NCBI RefSeq assembly: GCF_000801105.2
Contig: NC_079515.1
Span: 25,195,407-25,259,406 of the forward strand
Length of the DNA: 64,000 nucleotides
Direction: 5' to 3'
Origin: Raphanus sativus
Taxonomy: Eukaryota; Streptophyta; Magnoliopsida; Brassicales; Brassicaceae
Below are positions 39,052-50,739 of the stretch, piece by piece (within the stretch, counting starts at the first letter, position 1; each line of letters starts with the position of its first letter). Made by a program: the position numbers and the translations under genes. A model generated the notes under the pieces. The model was not told the DNA's origin. It did no database searches and worked only from the letters and a program-made list of their open reading frames with translations.

Positions 39052-40966
39052 ATGGTGATGCGGACGGAAGCTAGGGTTAGTGTAGCAAGCTCAGGTCAAA
39101 GCGTCGTCGGTAACAAAGCAGCCTCCACCTCTCATCGTCTAACTCAGGATCAGAGATCTCATATCGAATCTGCTTCTCAGCTCTTAGCCGGAGGTATCGC
39201 CGGAGCTTTTAGCAAAACCTGCACCGCCCCTCTCTCTCGCCTCACCATCCTCTTCCAGGTTTCCTTTTTTTTTTTCTCATAAAAATGGAGTCTTTTTTTG
39301 GTTTAGGACAGCTTCTTGAGTTAAGAGTTAAAGACACTGTGTTGTTGTTGTTGTTGTTGTGTGTTTTTTTTTTTTTTAATAGGTGCAAGGAATGCACACA
39401 AATGCAGCAGCGTTAAAAAAACCGAGCATATTACACGAGGCTTCACGGATATTGAATGAAGAAGGTCTCAAGGCTTTCTGGAAAGGGAACCTTGTCACCA
39501 TCGCTCACCGCCTTCCTTATTCTTCTGTCAATTTCTACACTTATGAACACTACAAGAAGGTTCTGTTGAATACACAAGTTTCTGATTCATTCTTGTTTTT
39601 TTATTTTATTTTTACTTATGTATAGTTTCTTTGTATTGTTTTTTTTTTAAAATCCAGTTCTTGTATATGGTAACTGGGATGGAAAATCGACACAGGGAGA
39701 GTATAAGCTCAAACGTTTTTGTGCATTTTGTAGCCGGTGGTTTGGCTGGTATCACTGCTGCTTCTGCTACTTACCCACTTGACCTTGTTAGGACTCGTCT
39801 TGCTGCTCAGGTTTGAGTTTTTTTTTTTCATCACTGAAGAAGCATTGTTTGCATTATTAGCTGTGGGTATTGATTATTTGAGTGGTTATTGCAGACAAAT
39901 GTAATATACTACACGGGTATCTGGCATACTCTTCGCACTATCAGCACCGATGAAGGTATCTTAGGACTCTACAAGGGACTTGGAACAACGCTTGTGGTAT
40001 TTTTCACACACAAAAAAAAAGATTATATCCTTACTTTGTTCATATTTTTCTTGACTAAGGTCTCATTTTGTTTTGATGCAGGGTGTTGGGCCTAGTATTG
40101 CTATTAGCTTTTCTGCGTATGAATCTTTGAGATCTTATTGGATGTCAAGCAGGTAACAAGTTCTTCTGGAAGCTTCAGTTTTGTGTTTTTAACTATAATG
40201 TCTCCTAATATATTTTTATTCTTTTTTCAAAGGCCTCATGATTCTCCTGTTGTGGTCAGTCTAGCTTGTGGAAGTCTTTCAGGCATAGCATCTTCAACTG
40301 GTGAGATTATTTCTGCTATTCTTGGATATCTTTTTTGTTCTTTCTTGTTCGCCATGGGACTTACTGCTTGGTTGTAATTTGTCTATCTATGGCTCTATGC
40401 ATCTGTGAAAACTGGCTAAGGTGATTTTAGCTTCCACCATAACCTTCTGTAGAAATCAAGAATTGTAGTTATTTGCATGCGAGGAGTTTATTTCTTTGGG
40501 CACGCTTCTTGTTTAGTCTCACAGTTACTTGATTAAACACAGCTAACCTCACCTCTGTTCTGTTCAGTTCACTAGAGTTTTTGTGTGTCTTTATCGTAAA
40601 GAAACTCTTGTCTCATGTTGCATTCATAAGCAAGTTGAACCTTCATAGAATTTGATGCATATGTGATGATTATATAGCGCGTTGTGTTTCATCTACTGAT
40701 GTGTAAAAAAAAACGAAACCACAGCTACGTTTCCATTGGATCTGGTGAGAAGAAGGAAGCAGCTAGAAGGAATTGGTGGGCGAGCGGTTGTGTACAAGAC
40801 GGGTTTGTTAGGGACATTGAAGCGTATTGTTAAGACGGAAGGAGTGAGAGGTTTGTACAGAGGGATTCTTCCCGAGTACTACAAAGTGGTTCCTGGTGTT
40901 GGGATTTGCTTCATGACCTACGAGACACTCAAGCTTTACTTCATGGATCTTTCCTCAAAGCTATAG
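39052..40966 (+). CDS. Mitochondrial carrier family (SLC25) protein
   Basis: Seven exons: 39052-39258, 39383-39559, 39658-39810, 39895-39996, 40082-40152, 40233-40300, 40725-40966. They give about 340 residues. Three carrier repeats each show PxxxxR signatures: TAPLSRLTILFQVQ (first, with Ser in the usual Asp position), YPLDLVRTRLAAQ (second) and FPLDLVRRRKQLEG (third), followed by GLKAFWKGN, GILGLYKGLG and GVRGLYRGILPEYYKVVP. Such proteins exchange metabolites across the inner mitochondrial membrane. The sequence is nearest the nucleotide/coenzyme A-type group and matches At3g55640 by position; the substrate is not known to me. The ATG at 39052 is chosen over the upstream in-frame TTG. A second in-frame ATG lies 6 bases downstream. 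Confidence 0.92.
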
Positions 40967-41882
40967 ACTCTGTTTTTATGTTGTAGAATTCTTAGGTTAT
41001 TTTTGGTGAAAAGACAAAACTGTAAAAGCAGAGGGTGGAGGATAATATAAGAAACTACAGTAGAAATTTATATGTATTTTGGATTATATCCAGTGAGATT
41101 AGATGATACTGACTTAATTTTTGCAAAGAATATGATGTTTCTTTTATTAGAAGAGACAGTATATGGTAGGAGTTGTTTGGTCTTCTTGTTTAATTTCTCA
41201 GTGGAATTTGATTTATTGTTTTTTGATGAAATGAGTTTATGATGCAAATGTTTCAAAGCTGATAAACATGAAATTTGTCTTTCTGCTCAGAGGCTACGTT
41301 TTGTATTCTTGCTAGTTAGATTACAATTTCAAGTGCTTAATCAACAAGACAACCATGGAATAATAATCAACAACCTCTTTCTTTTGATATTTTAGTGGGC
41401 TTTTATTTGTTGCGAGGCCCAATGGTCTGATATTTTAGTGGGCTTTTATTTGTTACGAGGCCCAATGGTCTGGACCTAATAAGAGTATAGAACTAAATTG
41501 ATAACCATTTTGACAATAATAGAACACAACAATGTTTTCGAGTACGTGAAGTACTCTTGCGGCTTTGAGACAGGCAACAATTTTAACTAGGAGTTATGTT
41601 GGGTTCCACACAGAGGAAGAAACCCTCCAAAAATAGGACTATGCCACTTAAGCATGGAGAACACACGGTATTCTTTAGTAAAAGGCGAAAGAATAGTTCG
41701 CTGTGTTCACCACACGGCTGCTTGAGTTTCGAAGAAGGGAGCAAGCCTCTATTTATGATAAGATTTACAGTGCCAAACTCTTTCTTCTCTCCGATGTGGG
41801 ATACTCTCGAGCGCATTCTCCTCGTTGACAACGGGCTCGGCCTGTTACTAAACTCCTTATTCATAAGGGCCTCTTACTAGTT
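40967..41882. other. Intergenic region before the large MULE
   Basis: Carrier 3' UTR, then a 43-bp tandem duplication (41386-41471). From about 41597 (TGTTGGGTTCCACAC) a GC-richer stretch contains CCGATGTGGGATACT, a motif common in plant LTRs; it may be remains of a small LTR element into which the MULE inserted. Confidence 0.4.
41386..41471. repeat. 43-bp perfect-but-one tandem duplication
   Basis: A unit starting GATATTTTAGTGGGCTTTTA and ending GGCCCAATGGTCT occurs twice head to tail (41386-41428, 41429-41471) with one G/A difference. Confidence 0.85.
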
Positions 41883-42047
41883 GGGAGAATTACCAATTGT
41901 GACTCAAAACTTGGAGTCAAACCCAAAAGAGTACCCCAACTTGGGTCAAAGGCAAAAGTAACTTAAAAGGCTATTGAAATTACAACTATCTCCTTGTGAA
42001 CAAACAAAAAAACGGATTTTTTTTTACGTTTCTACCCCTCGCAAGTC

Positions 42048-42570
42048 GTCTGTAAACAGACGACTTGAAAATAAGTCGTCCAGACGACTTTAAGTTAAGT
42101 CGTCTGGACAGTTATTCTTAAACATAATTTAAAAATTTTGTAAAAAATATTTTGATAAGTGAAAAATTGGAATTATGTAATTAACATATGTCTTAAGAGA
42201 TATAAATTAATATATAACAAATTTCAATTGTTTTCAGCCCAGATGAGTGAAAGTAGTGAGTCATGATATTCTTTAGTTTATGTTTCATCAACATATGTTG
42301 TAGTATTGTATGTGTTCTTAGGGTTAGATTTTGGAAAGCATTAAAACCGTTTTTGAAAATTTTTAAAATTACCTAGGCGTGTTCGTTTCTGTGTATAGTA
42401 AACACTATTGAAGTATAATTTGATTTTATAACGTGGTTAGTAAGTTAATTTAGTCATTTTAGTTTAGGGGTTCATTTTAGGGTATTGGACGACTTAATAT
42501 TTAGTCTTCTGTTCCCAGACGACTAAATATTAGGTCGTCTGATGTACATTATCAGCCAGAATAAGTCGTC
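42048..42570. repeat. AAGTCGTC motif clusters, left subterminal
   Basis: Two clusters (42048-42115, 42487-42568) of AAGTCGTCTG and GACGACTT in inverted pairs, such as AAGTCGTCTG-TAAA-CAGACGACTT at about 42050. They lie between the left end and the first exon. Confidence 0.8.
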
Positions 42571-42799
42571 TAAACCGGACCAAACCTTAAAGTTTACCAA
42601 TGTACTTTTAAAGCTAACCGGATTATTTACCCAATATATAAGGTGATTTTTTTTTTTTTTTTTTTCATTTTCCGCGAACAGAAACCCTAACAGTTCTCTC
42701 TCACCGGCGATATCAAAGGCGATTCGAATTCCCACTATTTCCGAACAACCATCGTTCTCAACGTCGGCTATCTATCTCACTTCATTCTCACCGTTGTCG

Positions 42800-43050
42800 C
42801 CGCAGCTTCTTCTAACCCTAGCGCCGCCGATTCCTCTAAACCCTAGCGCCCCCGCTTCCACTATTTCCGAACAAACCGTCGCCCTCGCCACCGTGCTCAC
42901 CAACGTTCTCACCGCCGCTTACTCTAAACACTAGCTAGCACCGCCGTTTCTTCTAAACCCTAGCGCCGCCGCTTCTTCTAAACCCTAGCGCCGCCGCTTC
43001 TTCTCTGTAAACCGTAGCGCCGTTTCTCTGTAAACCCTAACGCCGGTAAG
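42800..43050. repeat. Telo-box-like degenerate tandem repeat
   Basis: Roughly seven copies of a unit like TTCTTCTAAACCCTAGCGCC; the AAACCCTA core equals the plant telo-box (half of a telomere repeat unit pair). It lies in the 5' region of the DUF1985 gene. Confidence 0.7.
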
Positions 43051-44311
43051 TCATCAAACTCGTGGAAAAGATGAACATAAAACGTTGTCTCTTTCAATTT
43101 ACTCATTCTCACCGTTTCACGTTTATTTTTTCAGATCTATAACCACAATGACGAGTACTCGAACTCCTTCTGCGACTAATCAGGTCCGCTTGAAATTTTT
43201 CTACTGGAAGACTTGTAAGTAAGTCGTCTGGAAAGTCTTCAACCTGGACGACTTAGTACGTCCATTTGGAAGACTTTCCAGACGACTTAAATATAAGTCG
43301 TCAACTAAGTCGTCCAGTTGGACGACTTTCTAGACGACTTATATTTAAGTCGTCTACTAAGTCGTCTGGAGTAACAATTAAGGCGTGATTGATTTAGCTT
43401 GTGTTCTGACTTCTATTGTTGTCTTTGATTATTTTGCAGACAAAAAGGATGGATATTCCAGAACTCCCCCGTAGGTTATACACATTAGGGGAAGAGCCAG
43501 AACCCCACAATAGCATTTCGTATCATACGGATAACACGAAGTTGCATACTGCTCTTAGGGAAGCTCTCACTGATGCTGAATTTGAAGAGCTCAAGGAGTC
43601 GAGATTGGGAGTTTTCATCAAGTTCAAGGAGCAGGGATTTGGTTGGGCTTCAAGGCTGGTTCACCACTTGCTCGGTTTAAAGCTGGACATTAAGAAGAAG
43701 TACGAGATGTGGTGTCTCGTTGGTCCAGAACCTGCGAGGTTTTCACTGTTAGAGTTTGAAAACATCACTGGTCTAAACTGCGACTACATCGAGGACCTTG
43801 AGACACCAGAATGTGAAGTTACCCCACAGATGGTTTCTTTCTGGGAGATGATGGGAGTTCATCGGGAAGCTGGGCCAAGTACTGATCAGATAATAGCAGC
43901 ACTGAAGAGATGCGGGGATTGGTCCAGGGAAGATCGCAAGCGACTCGCGTACCTTTCCATCTTCACTGGATTCATTGAAGGGAAAAAGTTCTCAAGCGCT
44001 ACACGAGCTACTCTCGCAAGGCTAGTGATGGATTTAGAAAGGTTTGAGAATTATCCATGGGGGAGAGTCGCGTTTAAGGTGCTGATGGACTCTTTGTGGA
44101 ACAAAGATATTACTGGCTGTTACACCGTGGATGGCTTTATACAAGTTCTTCAGGTCTGGGCGTACGAAGCTATTCCGGGATTGGGTGCTAGTATTGGTCT
44201 ACCCAGAGCAAACAGTCCGTCTCCACCGATTCTGGCTTACGACGGCAGCAGAGGCCGCAGATTCATGAAAGCTGCTATCTTGAGTCAGGTACCTTTCCAT
44301 CTTCACTTAAT

Positions 44312-44683
44312 TAAGTCGTCCGGAAGGTCTTCCAGCTGGACGACTTAGTAGACGACTTATTATAAGTCGTCTGGAAGGTCTTCCAGCTGGACGACTTAGT
44401 AGACGACTTATTATAAGTCGTCTGGAAGGTCTTCCAGCTGGACGACTTAGTAGACGACTTATTATAAGTCGTCTGGAAGGTCTTCCAGCTGACGACTTAG
44501 TAGACGACTTATTATAAGTCGTCTGGAAGGTCTTCCAGCTGGACGACTTTAGTAGACGACTTATTATAAGTCGTCTGGAAGGTCGTCCAGCTGGACGACT
44601 TAGTAGACGACTTATAATAAGTCGTCTGGAAGGTCGTCCAGGGGGACGACTTAGTTGACGACTTATAATTAAGTCGTCTATTT
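44312..44683. repeat. 51-bp tandem array of nested palindromes in an intron
   Basis: Seven or so head-to-tail units of about 51 bases, each reading AAGTCGTCTGGAAGGTC, TTCCAGCTGGACGACTT, AGTAGACGACTTATTAT. Each unit contains two inverted pairs, so the array can fold into a series of hairpins. Units are nearly identical, implying recent amplification. It lies within the intron between exons 2 and 3 of the DUF1985 gene. Confidence 0.9.
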
Positions 44684-45412
44684 AGTATTTTGTTTCAAAT
44701 ATCTAACTCGATTCTTCTTCTATTTACTGCAGACCCGCGTGATCAACTTTGTTGAGAAGGACATTAGTGAAATGTGGCCAAAATGGGACTCTGAGGTTGA
44801 TGACGTGCCCGCGGAGAACATCATTTAAAGTGATGTATGATCGGAGACCGTGGAAGTGGACCATGGATTTGCTGGGAAGTCACTGGTACAAAACCCAAGT
44901 TTGTGACTCCATCGAAAAGAGCCAAAGAGATGGTTGTGGAGGAGGTGGAGGAAGACAATCAGAGACCTCGGAAGAAAAGCTCGTAAAGAGGCTCCTAAAG
45001 AGGCTCCTAAAGAGGCTAGAAAGAGGCTCCTACAGAGGCTACAGAAGAGGCTACAGAAGAGGCTAGAGAAGAGGCTAGTTGGGTGACCAGAGAGGAGTTA
45101 GAAAACATGTTCAAGGACTTAGGTGACATGATGAAAGAGGGGTTTAAGAAGTGCATCAGGGAGATTAGGAAGATCTCCGATAGATTGGAAGCTGTGGAGA
45201 AGAAGGTTGGTGTCACAATCAGGCTACCCCTCAAGCCCCAGAAACTGGGGTTAGTAAAAAAACACCCTACCCCACAAGCCCCAGAACCGGGCTAGTAACA
45301 AACAGACTACTCCTCAAAAGGATCAGCCTCCACTTCAAAACCAATCATCCTACTCCTCCCACCAGACAGCCTGCTCCTCAAAAGCAAAGCCTTACTCCTC
45401 AAAAGGCGAAAC

Positions 45413-45530
45413 AGCCTGCTCCTCAAACTAAACAGCCTGCTCCTCAAACTAAACAGCCTGCTCCTCAAACGAAACAGCCTGCTCCTCAAACTAAACAGCC
45501 TGCTCCTCAGACGAAACAGCCTGCTCCTCA
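45413..45530 (+). repeat. 21-bp coding tandem repeat (PAPQTKQ)
   Basis: Six or so copies of CCTGCTCCTCAAACTAAACAG-like units in a former exon encode a heptapeptide repeat Pro-Ala-Pro-Gln-Thr-Lys-Gln. It lies between the DUF1985 and Ulp1 regions and would form a flexible basic linker. Confidence 0.8.
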
Positions 45531-45597
45531 AAACGAAAAAGCCTTCTCCACAAAAGAAACAGCCTTCTCCTCTGCCCAAAGAGGTTAATATCAATCT

Positions 45598-45830
45598 TTA
45601 AGTCGTCTGGTCTTTGTATAGATTTGTAAATATTATAAGTCGTCTGGAAGGTTTTCCAGCTGGACGACTTACAAATAAGTCGTCTGGAAGGTTTTCCAGC
45701 TGGAAAACCTTCCAGACGACTTAATTTGTAAGTCGTCCAGCTGGAAAACCTTCCAGAAGACTTACAAATAAGTCGTCTGAACTCCAGCAGGAACCAAATC
45801 CTCTCCCAACTTTTATTTAAGTCGTCCAGG
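45598..45830. repeat. AAGTCGTC motif array in an intron
   Basis: Repeated GTCGTCTGGAAGGTTTTCCAGC and its complement arm GCTGGACGACTTACAAATA, in both orientations, between two former exons. Confidence 0.85.
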
Positions 45831-46419
45831 GTTAACTTGTTCTCTTTTATTGCAGAGATTGTTGCCGGAGGATACAGCAGATGAGGCGATCTCGGTATAT
45901 AAGATCTTGCCGGAGGATAAAGCAGATGGTGTCACCTCCAAGAGATTGTTCCTCTCACTTCCACTGACCAACCGAGCTTCGCTTCCAACGATCAACAACC
46001 GAGCTTCGCTTCCACCGATCCAGCTTCAGCTTCAGAACCGAGCCTGGTTGTATTGGACCAAACAGCTCCCACTGCTTCTGTGCGTGCAAGGAGTGAACGA
46101 ACGAAGAAACCTGCTCCCACGCAGATATCTCCTTATACGGCAGAGAGAAGGAAACTCCTTAGAGTGGGAAAGTATAATCCATTTCCCACACTAAACAGAC
46201 CTAAGATGAAGGAGCTCGCTGATTGGTTGAAAACTGATCCGTAAGTGATTGCTTTACCCATAATAGCTTGATTTAGTCTACCAAAACTGATTGCTTTTTT
46301 GTTTGCAGTGATTATTTCACTAAGGAAGAGGACAAACCACGTACATCACCAACTTGGTGGTATCAAAAACTCCGGACATCCAAAGCATGGCTGGAAGACG
46401 TAGAAGTCTTCTGCTTATC

Positions 46420-46740
46420 TTTAAGTCGTCTGGTAACTTGTCTTTGTATAGATTTGTAAATATATAAGTCGTCTGGAAGGTTTTCCAGCTGGACGACTTA
46501 TTTGTAAGTCGTTCCAGCTGGAAAACCTTCCAGAAGACTTACAAATAAGTCGCTTGGTAACTTGTCTTTGTATAGATTTGTAAATATATAAGTCGTCTGG
46601 AAGGTTTTCCAGCTGGACGACTTACAAATAAGTCGTCTGGAAGGTTTTCGAGCTGGAAAACCTTTCAGACGACTTATTTGTAAGTCGTCCAGCTGGGAAA
46701 ACCTTCCAGACGACTTATTTGTAAGTCGTCTGGAAGGTTC
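46420..46740. repeat. AAGTCGTC motif array in an intron
   Basis: Same motif family; a unit of about 125 bases starting TAAGTCG and TTGTATAGATTTGTAAATAT occurs twice (46425 and 46550). Several hairpin arms GGAAGGTTTTCCAGCTGGA are present. Confidence 0.85.
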
Positions 46741-47459
46741 TAACTTGTATTATTTTTATATGCAGCATATAGATGCTGGATGAATGTGCTGAGGCAGAGG
46801 TATAAGGAGAACCCACAATGTTTCCGGAGCGAGCGAATGTGCTTCCTGGCATCACAACTTTACCCAGTCTTGGAGAGAACAGTATCTGGTCTTCAAAACA
46901 TCGTCGTCTGATCACAATGGTTTAGGAAAAATGCTACCTAGTGGGGCGGCGAGTTTGTATGACGGATCAATGCCTTCATTTTTGCCAATCAAACAGAAGT
47001 GGGGGGGGACATTGATGATATCTATGCGCCACTGAACTTGGACAACAAACATTGGGGTGGCTATTTGGATATCGATCCCTAAGAGGCACATAGTCGTCTG
47101 GGACAGCATACCTTCAACTACCATACAGAAAGATGGGATGAGATAATGGAGCCTTTTCTAGATGGTCCCTTATCTGATTGTGGAGTGCGGAGACCAGATG
47201 CATGGGTTGGAGCGATACACTATAATGAGGACTCCTTCAAAGATGTTCCCACGGCCAACAATGGTGATTGTGGCGTGTACGCTGCAAAGTACATTGAATG
47301 TCATGCTCTTGGGGTCCCCTTTAGCCCTAAAGACTTTGCTAGGTCCAATGCGAAGGACTATGAGGGATACTATGGCTTTGGCTATATGGACGGAGCTTGT
47401 TGATCAGCATCTGAAAGATAATGAGGATGGTGGTATGTTTGTAGGCATGTATGATTAGA

Positions 47460-47680
47460 TACACAAATCAATTTGTATAGATTTTTTAACTTGTATAGAT
47501 TTTTTAACTTGTATAGATTTTTTAACTTGTATAGATACACAAATCAATTTGTATATTTTGAACTATTTGTAACACAAATCTATTTGTATATTGAACTATT
47601 TGTTTACACAAATCTATTTGTATGTTTGTGGGCATGTATGATTTATTTGATTTTTCTAACTTGTATAGATTTTCTAACTT
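47460..47680. repeat. AACTTGTATAGATTTTTT tandem repeat
   Basis: An 18- to 20-base unit is repeated three to four times (47473-47535), then CACAAATCTATTTGTAT variants follow. AT-rich spacer after the protease exon. Confidence 0.75.
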
Positions 47681-47684
47681 ACAA

Positions 47685-48232
47685 ATAAGTCGTCTGGAAG
47701 TTTTCCAGCTGGACGACTTACAAATAAGTCGTCTGGAAGGTTTTCCAGCTGGACGACTTACAAATAAGTCGTCTGGAAGGTTTCCCAGCTGGCACGACTT
47801 ACAAATAAGTCGTCTGGAAGGTTTCCAGCTGGACGACTTACAAATAAGGTCGTCTAAAAAAAAATAGGTAGTCTAAAAATAAAATACACTGGACGACTTA
47901 CAAATAAGGTCGTCTAAAAAAAATAAAGGTAGTCTAAAAATAAAATACACTGGACGACTTCGTAAAAGGTCGTCTAAAAAAAATACACTTGAATTGAAGG
48001 GATAGTAGAAGTAGTCTAAACACTGGACGACTTAAATACACTGGACGACTTAAATACACTGGACGACTTCGTAAAAGGTCGTCTAAAAAAATACACTTGA
48101 AGGGATAGTAGAAGGTAGTCTAATACACTGGACGACTTCGTAGAAGGTAGACGAAACACTGGACGACTTAGAAATTAGTCGTCTGGACGGGTAATCAAGA
48201 CTGGACGACTTATATTTAGGTCGTCTGGCACA
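47685..48232. repeat. AAGTCGTC motif array between the two convergent MULE genes
   Basis: Densest block: about five 46-bp units (ACTTACAAATAAGTCGTCTGG plus TTTTCCAGCTGGACG), then shorter CACTGGACGACTTCGTAAAA variants up to the mudrA stop codon. Confidence 0.85.
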
Positions 48233-48233
48233 A

Positions 48234-50671
48234 CTAGTCAACTGGTTGTGTACATTGTGGTTTCGTATGGCCAGTTTCCTTGCAGTTTGAGCATCTCCGT
48301 GCCCTGTGTTTCTTCCTGGGTTTGTGTCCCCTCATCCTAGATAGCTCCAACCAAGATTGCCATCTTGATTTCTTCTGTCTCCCCGGACCACGCTTTACGT
48401 TTGGAGGAAAGCATTCTCGTTCCTCAATATGTTGTGACACGACGATAGGATATATATATTCTCTGAGTATCCTGCATACAGTGCTCATTTGGTTAGTAAG
48501 TGGACATACAAGCGTTTGTCGATATGCACACCAGCATGTGTTCCAGCTGCCTATAGCATGAGAGCAAAGGTATTTTCTCCACTCCATAGACACCACAACC
48601 ACACTTTACATGTTCCAAATCAACCGCACAGTCCATTTGCCACCTTTGACAAAGAAAACGCCATCCATCAATTGGTTCGACCGTCATCGTATCCGCTATC
48701 TCTGATCGAACAGCAAGCAAGTATTCAACCACCCCGGCTATGTACAGTTGGGAGACTCAAAGCATCTTGTCTCCTTTTCCAATACCATTTTTCCTAACTT
48801 CTGCCTTATGAACTCCAGCAGGAACGGAATCGGAAATCCTCTTGCTCGCTTCAGTGCGGAATTAATAGATTCAGCGATGTTGCTTGTTTTTATGTTGAAC
48901 CTGTTCCCCTTACAATAAACCCTTGACCATAGCTTGGCGTCGGCCTTCTCCAAATACGTTGCAAGTTCCGGGTTTGCACTCCGTATCTCAGCCATGTACC
49001 GGTTAAAATCGTGAACCGTGTGCGCATAAGCAGCCCTTTCACAAGTACATGAGATGTTTCCCTTTAAACTTTTTGACAATGTTATCTTGAAGGTGATAAT
49101 AACATTAATTCCTCGGGTTGCCCAAGGGAAACACCTTCTCACACGCACTTTTAAGGCCGCGTGCCGGTCAGAGACTATCACCAGAGGCTTGTCATGAGAT
49201 ATACAACTAGCCAATTTTGTGAAAAACCATTCCCAAGAAGTTTTCATCTTCAGCATCCACGATCCCAAAAGCCAATGGGAATATCTGAAAATTGCCATCT
49301 TGTGCGGCTGCAACTAACATAACACCTCCATACTTTCCACTTAGGTGAGTTCCATCCACCACAATGACCCTTCTTTCTGATACTTAACCTTTGATAGAAG
49401 CTCCAAAAGAGAGAAATAGATACTTAAATCTTTTCTCAGAATCAAGTTCTATAGCCGTGATAGAATCAGGGATTTGCAATGGAGATTTGCTCGAGATATG
49501 AAGGCAGACGCGAATACCCTTCTTCTGCTGATCCTCTCACCAATTTCTGTGCATATAACAGTGCTCTGTATGAAGTGGTGTAATCAAGCGTCATGCCAAA
49601 CATGTTCTTCATTGCATCAGTGATATGCTGTGGAGTTATCCCATCAATGATCCCAACACGATCAATGAAAAGACTACCAACATACTTTGGAGTACAGTGT
49701 CTCGCTGAGCGATTCGGTCTCCAATTGAGCATAAATGTTTTTCCACATACTTTGTTACCCAAAACGTGTTTGACCCATGTTTCACACTCGCTCTGATCTT
49801 CCATCCACAACCGCTAACCCGACATATTGCCACAAGGAGAGTTTTTTGTTGATTTGTATATTCTGAAAGAAAACCTACCCCTCACTGCTGTCAACCGCAG
49901 CTCTGAAAGCAGTGCATCCTTGCTAACAAAACTCTGGTTGACATAGATGCTGGTACAATCCGATTTTCCTCCTTCAATAGCATTTGTCTTAGCATATGTC
50001 TTTTCAATTTCTTCAAAACAAATATTATCATCATCTTCCTCGTCCTCATCTAGAACCTTTCCATAAAGACTGTAATCCCCACCATTCTGATCCGTTTCAC
50101 CAACAATAGTGTTATCAGCATCCTCCTCCCCATTTTCCTCCTCCCCATTTTCCTCCTCCCCATCTTGATTTTCATCTTCAACAGACTCATTATCACCAAC
50201 ATCTTCAAAACATTCATCAGCCTCATCATTATCACCAACATCTTCTTCCCATTCACCAGCTTCATCATTATCACCAACATCTTCTTCCCATTCACCAGCT
50301 TCATCATTATCACCAGCTTCTTCTCTTTTCTCTGAAACCGTTTCCACCTTGCTGCGGCTTGATACACAAAGACATACTCTATGCGTTTTGAGTATCTCGA
50401 GCAAGTTTCGAACTTGTCTATCACTTGTAACATGAATGGGAGGACTGCTTGGAGTCATCATCATTTCTGCTGGTAATGAGTAGCTAATCTCCACAGTCAC
50501 TGATCTCATGTCCAGGTTATAATCTTCTTGAGCCATTGCAACAAGTTCAGCATGTGTTGAATCTTCATTCAATAAAAACAATCTTGCTCCTTTGAGATCA
50601 TCAACCACAAAATCCCAACGGAAATCTCTCAACAACCATTCTCCATACACTGCATGTAACTTAAAAATCAT
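48234..50671 (-). pseudogene. mudrA-type MULE transposase, decayed
   Basis: Minus-strand remnant from about MIFKLHAVYGEWLLRDFRWD (ATG near 50671) to a TAG at 48234. In order: an N-terminal domain; an acidic region with GDNDEAGEWEEDV repeats; the MuDR DNA-binding domain (SGCGWKIRASVKHGSNTFWV, KHLCSIGDR); the MULE transposase core (VIVVDGTHLSGKYGG first Asp, LVIVSDRHAALK second Asp, NIKTSNIAESINSALKRARG); a SWIM finger (VDLEHVKCGCGVYGVEKIP); and a C-terminal zinc knuckle CSNCKETGHTKPQC. Frameshifts separate GDRIAQR from RHCTPKYVGSLF and occur again near 49300-49390, 49080 and 48735, and stops are scattered. All modules of an autonomous transposase are present but not in one frame. Confidence 0.88.
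50205..50330 (-). repeat. 39-bp coding tandem repeat (acidic, GDNDEAGEWEEDV)
   Basis: Three imperfect copies encode an Asp/Glu-rich 13-residue repeat in the transposase N-terminal part, next to a shorter EEENG repeat (50120-50160). Confidence 0.75.
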
Positions 50672-50739
50672 CTGCAAATATTCAAAATAAAACACATTAG
50701 TAAACATAGAGAAAATGAAGAAGTTCAACAAACATTATC

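Larger units (their letters stand above)
43148..47403 (+). pseudogene. DUF1985-Ulp1 (C48 cysteine protease) MULE gene, decayed
   Basis: Exon 1 (43148-43183) reads MTSTRTPSATNQ. Exon 2 (43440-44288, 283 codons) encodes the DUF1985 region (SRLGVFIKFKEQGFGWASRL, LVHHLLGLKLDIKKKYEMWC, WCLVGPEPARFSLLEFENIT). Exon 3 opens at 44733 but hits TAA at 44826, and downstream codons resume in other frames. After it come a basic/acidic linker, a coiled-coil-like segment (45066-45230), PAPQTKQ repeats and a TSPTWWYQKLRT exon. The protease domain follows with DNKHW (His), VVWDS (Asp) and NNGDCGVYAAKYIE (Cys). All three catalytic residues of a SUMO-type protease are visible but lie in different frames. Introns carry AAGTCGTC arrays. 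It was once a full gene; this copy should be non-functional as read. Confidence 0.85.

Noticed and set aside
44749..45066. 105-codon frame after DUF1985 exon 3
   Set aside because: It mixes pieces of different frames of the decayed linker; the protein-like reading (KPKFVTPSKRAKEMVVEEVE) lies in another frame.
45307..45594. Minus-strand frame rich in Arg-Leu-Arg-Ser repeats
   Set aside because: It is the antisense of the 21-base PAPQTKQ repeat in the MULE gene.
42048..48232. CRISPR-like regular repeats
   Set aside because: Plant DNA, repeats are in both orientations with variable spacers and sit in introns of a MULE gene; not a CRISPR array.
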